The notes beneath the pieces were generated by a model. It was not told the DNA's origin. It saw nothing but the letters and a program-made list of their open reading frames with translations, and did not search any database. Positions 45,948 through 54,169 of a stretch of DNA of 64,000 bases are shown piece by piece. Origin of the DNA: Volutella citrinella (taxonomy: Eukaryota > Ascomycota > Sordariomycetes > Hypocreales > Nectriaceae); contig JAWZSP010000007.1 of NCBI GenBank assembly GCA_034401135.1, positions 3,472,001-3,536,000 of the forward strand, read 5' to 3'. The position numbers and the translations under genes are program-made. Each line of letters starts with the position of its first letter. Position 1 is the stretch's first letter.

Positions 45948-47186
45948 CTATTGTACATTGTCTTCGTGATTTGCCGAAGATACCTTCTGGGGCTTACGGG
46001 CGTATTGGATGGCATAGTCGGCAGTCAGGCCTAGGCTAATGACGCCTCCAGTGATCCAACAGCCATTAATGAACCACCACCAGCAGTCCTTTACGTTTTT
46101 CAGGTTGACACGCTTGATCATGACGCCCAGAGTTACCAGGGCGCCTCCACAGCTGCCAATGAAGAAAGCCGGGCCCGCGCCAGCGGCGGTGCCTGCAGCA
46201 GCCAAGAGTGACACCTGCACAAGAGCTAGTCCTGTCAGAACCTGCTTTGTCTCAGCATCATGCTTCAGCGCGATGCTCTTGATACCGGCCTTGACATCAT
46301 CCTTGATGTCCATGTGTGCATAGACCATGTCGTACAGAATTGTCCAGGCAATGTTCGAGGCATAGAGGCATCCAGCTGCCATCAAAGCGGACGAGTTGGA
46401 GAGCAGATCCACGCCCAGGGCCGGGAATCCCATAATGGCGCCCCATGAAAAGGTAAGGCCGAGAACAGCCTGGGGATAATAGGTCACCCGCTTTGCAAGA
46501 GGATAGCTTGCAACGAAGAGTAAGCTGGGCGTAGCATAAAAGAAGCATTCAATGGGAAATTGAAGCAGAATAGCAAGGCCTGCGAACAGCTGGGCTCCGG
46601 TGAACACGAGGCCTTTGAATGGAGTGATGGCACCGCGGGCGATAGGTCGAAGGCGAGTCCGTGTGACATGAGGATCCAAGTTCCTGTCCCATAGGTCGTT
46701 GATCGTGCATCCGGCTCCTCGCATGATCAGCGCTCCCGAGAGAAAAAGAAGCGAAGTCCCTATAACAGAACCTGGAGTTGCCATCGGCGCGGCCATCGGG
46801 GCAGCCATCAATGTCGAAAACAGGCATGGGAAGAAGAGGTAATATGTTCCGGCAGGCTTGTCGAGGCGCACCAGCTCGGCGTATGGTACCCATGATGGCG
46901 GAAGGACCGAGAGCAGGCCCGTCTTGGGTGGTTCATAAGCCGGTAGCGGGGGGGTCACCGCAGTCGCCGTCCCATGGTCGGCACCGATTGGCACTGACAG
47001 CTTAGCAGTCGCGTGATACTGTACGGCACGCAGATGGCTAGCGGTATGTCGTGGGAGGGTGCTTGGTAGGCGCATAGGAGAAGGCCGCGAAGTCGCCCAT
47101 CTCTGAATACCAAGCCCCGGATGTGATGGAAGCCGGTGATGCGCCCAGGCCGAAGGCCGGGCAGCAATGAGCCTCACTGGCCCCAT
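45948..47186 (-). CDS. COQ2: 4-hydroxybenzoate polyprenyltransferase, mitochondrial
   Basis: UbiA-family integral membrane enzyme of the inner mitochondrial membrane that attaches the polyprenyl tail to 4-hydroxybenzoate in ubiquinone synthesis. Single exon, 412 residues, ATG at 47186. The first ~65 residues are an Arg/His/Ser-rich presequence. The core begins at YAELVRLDKPAGTYYLFFPCL. The two Asp-rich prenyl diphosphate motifs are seen in GCTINDLWDRNLDPHVTRTR (NDxxD) and YDMVYAHMDIKDDVKAGIKS (DxxxD). Eight or nine hydrophobic helices follow the UbiA pattern. Ends with a polar tail. Divergent from the JmjC gene. Confidence 0.96.
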   Translation of the reverse strand: MGPVRLIAARPSAWAHHRLPSHPGLGIQRWATSRPSPMRLPSTLPRHTASHLRAVQYHATAKLSVPIGADHGTATAVTPPLPAYEPPKTGLLSVLPPSWVPYAELVRLDKPAGTYYLFFPCLFSTLMAAPMAAPMATPGSVIGTSLLFLSGALIMRGAGCTINDLWDRNLDPHVTRTRLRPIARGAITPFKGLVFTGAQLFAGLAILLQFPIECFFYATPSLLFVASYPLAKRVTYYPQAVLGLTFSWGAIMGFPALGVDLLSNSSALMAAGCLYASNIAWTILYDMVYAHMDIKDDVKAGIKSIALKHDAETKQVLTGLALVQVSLLAAAGTAAGAGPAFFIGSCGGALVTLGVMIKRVNLKNVKDCWWWFINGCWITGGVISLGLTADYAIQYARKPQKVSSANHEDNVQ

Positions 47187-47677
47187 GATCCTGCAAGTAT
47201 GATGATATACACCACCTTCCGCCGCCTAGGCAATGCCGTGTTCGCTAAAAAGCCCTCGAGCGAACAATGGCTGTCCCCAAATTTGACCTTGGTGACTGGA
47301 TGGGATGGCCGGAAAACTTTAGGTGGGTCCAGAGCGCTCATGACTCAAGTTCAAGTTCTATCACGTGATACCGCGATTGAGTCGATACTAGTTACTGTTC
47401 GCGTAAGGCAAGCGCAAGGGAAATCCTGCGAAAGGTATCGAACCGCTGCCCGGATTGGCCCTTCGAGCTAGTACACGAAGCACAATTGCGAACCGCGAAT
47501 TGCGCATGATAACCGCAAACCGGCACGCGCCCGGCCCGGGTCACATGCTGCCAACTGACGACTGATCCGTTGCCCTCTCATCCGTCGCTCGGGATCCAGC
47601 TTCTTGCTCTCAACAACATCGGCCCCACCTGCGGTCTCCGACTGACAGCTTGCGCCATCGTGAGCTAGGACGACAAT
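47187..47677. other. Divergent promoter region COQ2 / JmjC gene
   Basis: 491 bp. A tRNA-like box B (GGTTCGATACC on the minus strand near 47430) is present, but no tRNA can be folded around it. No gene seen. Confidence 0.55.
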
Positions 47678-50600
47678 ATGCCGACATCTTTACATCCCCA
47701 GGCTAAATTTGACCCGATTCCTCCCGATCTAGACCTGCACAGCCTAGTCGATCGAACTCCCAACTTCAAATGGGTTCAGCGTGTTTCAAAAGCCCAGATT
47801 CGCAACCTTGGCCAACAGGAATTTGAGAAACTTGTCCTTCTCCATGTCATTGCTGGTGGAAAGCCCCTGGTAATCGATGGATGGAATGACTTCCTTCCCA
47901 AATGGTTATTCAGCCCTGAGTGGCTGGAGAAGACTTATGACAAGAAGCGTGAGTGTACTGCCTTGCGCCATGCGACTGTGATAACACTTTCTAATGAATT
48001 ATCCACAGAGGAGAACGTACGGGATATCGGCGGAGGCACCGATATTCCTATGACAACCGGTCACTATCTGCGCTCGATGAAGCAACTGACGAACCAATGG
48101 ACACCAAATAATTATCGGGACGAACGTCGTCAACGGCTGTACCTGAAGGATATTGACTGCCCCGTTGAATGGCATGATGCGCTACAGAAAGTCATTCAAC
48201 CCAGCTTGTTTTATCTCAACGAGAACGTCACCAAACCTGGCGGCCAGGGGTCGAATAACATCGACACCTTCCGCGATGAAGTTAAATTGGCCCCGGCGGG
48301 TGATCTGATGTCCAACTTACCGGAAGAGATGCGCGCCCAAAACCTCATGTGCTACATTGGCCATGAAGGCACATATACGCCCGCCCATCGTGAGATGTGC
48401 GCCTCGCTGGGCCAAAACATCATGGTTGAATCATCTATGGATGCCAACGGCGAGAAAACGGGAAGCTCGGTCTGGTTCATGACTGAGAGTAAAGATCGTG
48501 AAGTCGTCCGGGAGTATTTTCTGTCCATGCTGGGACATGATATCGAAATCGAGAAACACTTTGCCCAGATCAACGCCTGGAAAAAGGCCCCATTCGACGT
48601 CTACGTCGTAGAGCAGAAAGTGGGCGACTTCATTTTGATCCCGCCGCTCGCCGCTCATCAGGTGTGGAATCGTGGTACCCGCACGATGAAGGTGGCCTGG
48701 AACCGCACGACTGCAGAAACTCTGGAGCTCGCTCTCCGCGAAGCGCTTCCTAAAGCTCGATTGGTCTGCCGCGATGAGCAATACAAAAATAAGGCAATCT
48801 TATATTTCACGCTCCAGAAGTATTTTGAGCAACTGAAAAACATCGAGGACAGCTCCAACACATCTGCTATGAGTTTTCTCGGCCTAGGACAGGAAATCAG
48901 ACGCAATTCTCCTCGGGCAAAACAGCTGGCTGGCGATTTCAAGAGCCTATTCAACCTGTTCACGGAGATAGTTCTGGACGAAATGTTCGCCTTCAAGGAA
49001 AAAGAGGTTGAGATGGTACCCTTCGACTCTTGCGTCACATGCTCATATTGCCGGTCAAATATCTTCAACAGGTTTCTAACATGCAAACACTGCACCCGCA
49101 CCCTTGTCACCGGTGACGAAGATGCCTACGACATCTGTATGGAATGCTATGCAATGGGGCGGTCATGTGCCTGCCTCTCCGGCCTGCAGTGGTGCGAACA
49201 GTGGTCTTGGCCCAACCTGGTAGCCGATTACGAGGAATGGAGATCGGTGGTCATCAGCAACGATGGGTTTATTGACATCAATGCCTCCCCCCAACCCCTT
49301 GAGATTGCTCGACTGCGCGCTGGCAAGAAATCGGTCGCCCAAATCTGTCAAGAAGCCCTTCGAAGGCGCCCCTGGAAGGATATCACCAAACCCGAACTGG
49401 ACGAACCGCCATCCGAGTCTGAGCCAGACGGCGAGGGAAAGCCCAAGAAGAAACCCCGGAGGAAGAAGAAGAAAGGTGAATTACGAAGGTGTCACGTGTG
49501 CTGCCATCAAGATTACGCCTACAGGGTGCATTCTTGCACCAATCCAGGATGCACTGAGGCCTACTGCTACGGCGTCCTGTACCGAGCCTTTGACATGATG
49601 CCTCAAAAAGTGTTGGAGGATGAGCAGTGGCAGTGTCCAAAGTGCCTGGGCATCTGCAACTGCGGAGCCTGTCGACGAACAGGCAATTCCATCAATCCGT
49701 ATACCCCAAAAAACACCTCCCTCGGTCACGATACTCGCCCAATTGCCGATGATCGCAGCGTGGAAGCCCTTGTTGATTTCCGCGTACACAACTTGACTTG
49801 GCTCAAGGCTGGTGGAGAAGAGAGCCGCAGCAAAGACAGCAAACGTATGAAACGGCTCAGAGAGCAAGCCGATAATGCCAAAGCACAAGATCGTGCAGAA
49901 CAAGTCGAGACAGGACAGGCCACTCCCATCGACCAAGGGCCTCCCCAAGCCAGCAGCGACCCCATTCCAGGTCCTGTTCTGGATGGCTACGGAGACCAGA
50001 GCCATGTCGTTGGCGAACCAATGGTGGAACATGGTGCCAATGAGTCCGAGCTCATGACACAGCCTCTTCAGGAGCAGCCTAACGCATCTTCAACCTCTGT
50101 GGGCGATGTAGGAATGCCAGAGGGAGAAGACCTGGACTTTTCCTATCCAGATCCATCTGTGGTCGGTCGACAACGTATTGGAATGGGTTATTACGAGCAA
50201 GACGATACTCGTGATAAGATCTTATTCGACCCGTTTCAGGCTCCCACTGAGGACGCTATGCGATTGACGGAGCCAGATATACCAGAATTTGTGAAGAAAT
50301 CGATCCGAGCTGCCAAAAGAAAGGCCAAACGCGACAACGAAGACCCCGATTTTGTTGTGGCAAGGAGTCACTATAAGAAGGTCCGTGCAGCTATCGAGGC
50401 CGTGGAGGGAGACTTCCTCGATAATATGGACCCTGCATTATTCGGAAGTGCCCCCGTTGCTCCGGGCCATGACGATCCTCAACAGAGTCTCCCGACCGAG
50501 CAGCCGACAATTGACCAGCCGCATGCCGAAGGCATTGGGCCAGGACAAGAGCAAACGGAAATAGGAACTCAAGGTATGCCGACCGGGAACCGTACTGCAG

Positions 50601-51841
50601 CCAGGCGATATAGCGCCAACGAGGTGTTGTTACGACATGCCAAACCCAGGGCATCGTACATCGAGCTGGAGGATATTGATTTAGAGGAGGAGGAGGCGGT
50701 GGAGGAGGAGGAACACTCGCACCAGCCAGTCGACGTGCGTCCGACTTCACCCACAGGAGACGGCAAAAGTGCTGGTGAGCTTGGTGCGGAAGCGGCGCGG
50801 GCGTTGTTTGGCTTGCCTGGTGACACTCCCGGTAAGCCCAGGTCTACTCAGTTGCAAGCAACACCAACTACCAAGGAACAAGGTGTGAAGAGGAAACGTG
50901 GACGCCCCCCCAAGTCGTCCTACACAACAAACTCGCCCATCACCCCGATGCCGCAGCCGCCATCCGAAGGTTCCCAAATAGCCGTGTCAACTCAACGATC
51001 CGTGCGAGGCCGTCCTCGGCGCTCATCTGCGTCATTCACGCCACTAAATAACCCGAACCGCACGGTGCCTGGCGCTGTTGAAGAGAGTGATGTGAATGCA
51101 AGCATTGAAGTTCATGAGGTTCAATCAGAACCGACAGTGGATGAACCTAAGGCTGAACTCGCAAAGATGGCTGCCAATGACGAGACCGAACTCATCAAAA
51201 GCGATAATAAGAGGCGTCGTGGACGTCCGTCGAAATCTGCTGCGGTGGTTGTTGAAGATCGGGCATCAGCATCTTCCAGTGTATCGGGCGCTGCGGAGGG
51301 TACCGCAGGGAAGCAAAGCATCCAGCGTTCGCGCAGCTCAGTTGCTACGTCGCAGGGTACTCAAATGATGTCCATGGCTGAGCGGATGGCCTTGAAGGGT
51401 AGGAAATTCAAGATCGGACAACGAAGGCCTAAGCAACTTGCTGAAGACGCCTCGGACTCTTCTTCGCCGATGCCGAAGAGAGGAACGCTTCGTGGCTCGG
51501 CTCGTCGTCCAGCCGGGCAACCCAGCCGCAAAACAAGTCCAGAAAGTAACAAACACAGCGACGGAGAATCGTGGGCCCCGTCACCCCAACCAGAGAGCCC
51601 GAAGGCTAATACGCCCCCTCGGCCCCGAAGACGTTCTGGGCAGCCAACTGTAGTCAGACTCGTTGAGTCCTCCGAGGCAGAAAGCCCCAGCGATGAATCT
51701 TCTGCGAGCTCCGGCTCAGATGACGGGCAAGATATTCCCGCCCGCAGACCCGCCATCAGCGGATTGGCAAAAAGAGGAGGCCGTGGAAGGGGAAGAGGAA
51801 GAGGTAGAGGCAGAGGCAGAGGCTGGAGCAGAGGCCACTAG
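47678..51841 (+). CDS. JmjC-domain chromatin protein with 4CXXC-R1 zinc finger and AT-hooks
   Basis: Large nuclear protein, 1367 residues if the 60-nt intron 47949-48008 is spliced (1387 if not). The N-terminal JmjC domain has the Fe(II) ligand pair in TPAHREMC (H217, E219, spliced numbering) and the distal His in IPPLAAHQVWNRG (H307), so a catalytic 2-oxoglutarate oxygenase is plausible. A first Cys-rich region follows (CVTCSYCRSNIF, LTCKHC, DICMECYAMG). Next is the zf-4CXXC_R1 finger (CHVCCHQDY, CTNPGCTEAYC, CPKCLGICNCGACRR), known from monoamine-oxidase-A repressor R1 and plant IBM1-type demethylases. The C-terminal half is disordered with three AT-hook-type GRP cores (KRGRPPKS, RGRPRRSS, RRGRPSKS) and ends in an RG repeat (RGRGRGRGRGRGW). 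Probably a histone demethylase or a reader with DNA-binding tail; substrate not inferable. Confidence 0.93.
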   Translation: MPTSLHPQAKFDPIPPDLDLHSLVDRTPNFKWVQRVSKAQIRNLGQQEFEKLVLLHVIAGGKPLVIDGWNDFLPKWLFSPEWLEKTYDKKRECTALRHATVITLSNELSTEENVRDIGGGTDIPMTTGHYLRSMKQLTNQWTPNNYRDERRQRLYLKDIDCPVEWHDALQKVIQPSLFYLNENVTKPGGQGSNNIDTFRDEVKLAPAGDLMSNLPEEMRAQNLMCYIGHEGTYTPAHREMCASLGQNIMVESSMDANGEKTGSSVWFMTESKDREVVREYFLSMLGHDIEIEKHFAQINAWKKAPFDVYVVEQKVGDFILIPPLAAHQVWNRGTRTMKVAWNRTTAETLELALREALPKARLVCRDEQYKNKAILYFTLQKYFEQLKNIEDSSNTSAMSFLGLGQEIRRNSPRAKQLAGDFKSLFNLFTEIVLDEMFAFKEKEVEMVPFDSCVTCSYCRSNIFNRFLTCKHCTRTLVTGDEDAYDICMECYAMGRSCACLSGLQWCEQWSWPNLVADYEEWRSVVISNDGFIDINASPQPLEIARLRAGKKSVAQICQEALRRRPWKDITKPELDEPPSESEPDGEGKPKKKPRRKKKKGELRRCHVCCHQDYAYRVHSCTNPGCTEAYCYGVLYRAFDMMPQKVLEDEQWQCPKCLGICNCGACRRTGNSINPYTPKNTSLGHDTRPIADDRSVEALVDFRVHNLTWLKAGGEESRSKDSKRMKRLREQADNAKAQDRAEQVETGQATPIDQGPPQASSDPIPGPVLDGYGDQSHVVGEPMVEHGANESELMTQPLQEQPNASSTSVGDVGMPEGEDLDFSYPDPSVVGRQRIGMGYYEQDDTRDKILFDPFQAPTEDAMRLTEPDIPEFVKKSIRAAKRKAKRDNEDPDFVVARSHYKKVRAAIEAVEGDFLDNMDPALFGSAPVAPGHDDPQQSLPTEQPTIDQPHAEGIGPGQEQTEIGTQGMPTGNRTAARRYSANEVLLRHAKPRASYIELEDIDLEEEEAVEEEEHSHQPVDVRPTSPTGDGKSAGELGAEAARALFGLPGDTPGKPRSTQLQATPTTKEQGVKRKRGRPPKSSYTTNSPITPMPQPPSEGSQIAVSTQRSVRGRPRRSSASFTPLNNPNRTVPGAVEESDVNASIEVHEVQSEPTVDEPKAELAKMAANDETELIKSDNKRRRGRPSKSAAVVVEDRASASSSVSGAAEGTAGKQSIQRSRSSVATSQGTQMMSMAERMALKGRKFKIGQRRPKQLAEDASDSSSPMPKRGTLRGSARRPAGQPSRKTSPESNKHSDGESWAPSPQPESPKANTPPRPRRRSGQPTVVRLVESSEAESPSDESSASSGSDDGQDIPARRPAISGLAKRGGRGRGRGRGRGRGRGWSRGH
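47949..48008 (+). other. Predicted 60-nt stop-free intron in the JmjC gene
   Basis: A gtgagt donor after AAGAAGC, a ctaat branch motif 16-20 nt before the end and a ccacag acceptor define a 60-nt intron. Its length is a multiple of three and it contains no stop, so the frame stays open either way. Splicing gives YDKKQENVRDI, which reads as a smooth family sequence; retention inserts 20 residues (RECTALRHATV...). Confidence 0.75.
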
Positions 51842-52160
51842 GTGCGCAACACGTACTTTTATTTCGTGGAATCGCTCTTCCTCAGCTATTACTGTTTGAA
51901 CGGACTGAATTTATCTATGGGACAGCCAGGGGCTAAGTTATGATACCCTCAACTAGTTAGGCGCTAATTGAACGTGTGCAATCTTGCAAATGATGCAACG
52001 ATCCGATTCTCTGGTTGGCGACTACGCTTTCAACGAGTGTCCTTAGCCCTCATGCTGCCATGGGAAAATGCTCAAGTCGCCAATGACAAGCGCGAAGCAT
52101 GTCCCAATGTCATATACTTCCAATCCAAAGGGCCTGTGTGTGGCGCAATGAGGGCGCACC
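51842..52160. other. Convergent intergenic space
   Basis: 319 bp of 3' flanks of the JmjC and BET4 genes. No gene seen. Confidence 0.6.
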
Positions 52161-53556
52161 TCACAAGTTGAGCTCCTTTTCCAAATCAGCCCACCGCCCA
52201 CTTCTCAACGGGTCCAACTCTCGCAGCCGGCTTAGCCATTCGGACACATCGCCGTGGTCTTCGCTACCCAATGTTGATTCCGTCAGCCGCAAGCGGGCAA
52301 GCGTATATTCTATGAGAGACTCATAAATCCACTTGATGTCAGTATAATCTTCCAGCAAGTCCTTGATATCGACAAGTTCTCGATCGATGTAAGCCTTTCG
52401 CTCATCCACGGTGAGGGCTGGTGCTATTTGGGAAGGGGAGTTGATCTCCACCAGATTCGAGATCAAGAATTGATGGTAGAACCATAGGGATTGGTCTTCG
52501 GGGCCGACATTTAGGGCCTCTCGAAGGGTGTCCAGTTCTTCGGACCATTAGCACAGGATACAATACTTCAAACCTAGGGTGCCTTACCTTTGTCAAGGAA
52601 CTCTTGGCGAGAAGGTTCGTCCAAACCGCGTTCTTGCAGAAGTCTGGGGATCAACTGGGCTCGGTTATGCCAAGCGGAGAAGTTTGAAAGGTCCATTTTG
52701 ATCATTGCTGTTGTATAGTCGAATTCCATCTCGACCAAACTCTGTCCATCAAGGTCTGGACTCTCCAGCTGCGATACAACGTGGCGTCGATAGCCCCAGG
52801 CGTGGAAGTTTCGTCGGTCTTTTGTGAGCATCTTCCCAACAAGCCCTAGCTCCTCTTCCCATACGCGGCGAGCTTTGGGAGCGGGCAGGGTTTCGATGGC
52901 TTGTTGCAAGATCCACAACCGATAGTTCCATATCCAGTAGCACTTCGGAAATTGCATGAGGAGTGGGATTGTGAAGGCCAGCTCGGAGCGAAATAGGTTC
53001 GCGTTCTGTTCCACGGCGTTCTCTTCAAGTGTTGTACCATTCTTCCCAGCTGTCTGGTGGCTGTGGGGTGGCTGGGTCTCGGTTGAGGAAGAGGGCAAGG
53101 ACTCGGCGGAAGACGTTATGGGAGTGTCGGTCGCTGAAGTATTCAGCCACCCCTTCGAGCATGACGACCCAGCTGATGGTTTGGATAATAATCCAGAGAT
53201 TAGACAGCGCCTGCGGACGTTCCATATTGTGTAGTATTCGGGGTTCTGTCGGAGAAGTTTGGTGGTGAGCTGCAGCGTCTCTTGGCCGTAGTGGCCGTCG
53301 GCAACCTGTCGTGGATTGCGAGTCAGTTTCCTGTATCGCAGTGGGTGGACATTTGGAGCCAGAGCAGGCGGCTTTGGCTTACCTGCTGGCGTATCTGGTC
53401 CTCGCTCGACCGGTACTTTTCGATCTTGTCGATGTCCTGCTGTCGCTGCTCCTCGGTTCGATGCCGCGTCGTGCGGGCTATGCCGTGCTAAGTAGCCTTG
53501 CATCAGCCCATCAGCGTCGAGCCAGGATCTGGGGGAGATGAGCTTACACTGGCCAT
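52161..53556 (-). CDS. BET4: Rab geranylgeranyltransferase alpha subunit
   Basis: Alpha subunit of type II protein prenyltransferase, which with the beta subunit and the REP escort protein attaches geranylgeranyl groups to Rab GTPases. Minus-strand exons: 53548-53556, 53383-53487, 52588-53305 and 52161-52537, giving 402 residues. The first coding exon is only nine bases (MAS). The PFTA repeats are visible as TKLLRQNPEYYTIWNVRR, IPLLMQFPKCYWIWNYRLWIL, LTKDRRNFHAWGYRRHVV and MIKMDLSNFSAWHNRAQLI, each with the Trp-x-x-Arg helix pair. Between repeats 1 and 2 there is a Ser/Thr-rich insertion of ~60 residues that is usual in filamentous fungi. Divergent from AMA1, with 613 bp between starts. Confidence 0.95.
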
Positions 53557-54169
53557 GCTCTAGTTTCGAAGGGAGGGCGGCGGTGGCTTCCGAGGCGCCG
53601 TGAGGAGCAGTAGCGTCGCCTCTGTCTTGCTTCGCGTGATGTCTTGTACTGATGCGACAAGTGATGATGCTAGAAACTCTCGATGTTGCTGGTGAGAGTG
53701 AAACTCCGAAGCTTACGATTGGGTCTAGGGTAATACTTGGGGGCACAACAACCTGTTCGTTCTACTTCGTGGTGGTAGCCTCGGGAAAATCCCATCGTGC
53801 GACAAATTGGACAATTGTTTTTTTTTTTCCCGTTGAAGCGGCTTTCTGTTCGAATGCACTGTATCCTTCAGTTTCGTCATGTGGAAGGCTCGAGTCGCGC
53901 ATGTTGCAGCGTTCCTGCTCCGCTCCTTCCGGCGGGATCACGCCTACTTCTTTCACTAGTAGAATGCCAAAAAGAAACTCGAGCTGGATACTTGGCCAAC
54001 CTCGCATCGGCGAGAGAAATATGCACCAGTGCTGTGACTTATTCTTGATATTATTTTTTACCCGCGGTTCAGCTCATTTGCCGTATCTCGTGACAATGAG
54101 GCAAGAATAGCGCCAATCTCTACTGACTACTTTCTGCGCCAGGCGTTCACTAAATAGTCACTCGAACGG
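53557..54169. other. Divergent promoter region BET4 / AMA1
   Basis: 613 bp. It holds a T10 run near 53818-53828. I looked for a Ndt80-type middle sporulation element (CRCAAA core) and found no convincing match. No gene seen. Confidence 0.55.

Noticed and set aside
47420..47480. tRNA-like box B (GGTTCGATACC on the minus strand)
   Set aside because: No matching D-arm, anticodon stem or acceptor stem can be drawn around it.
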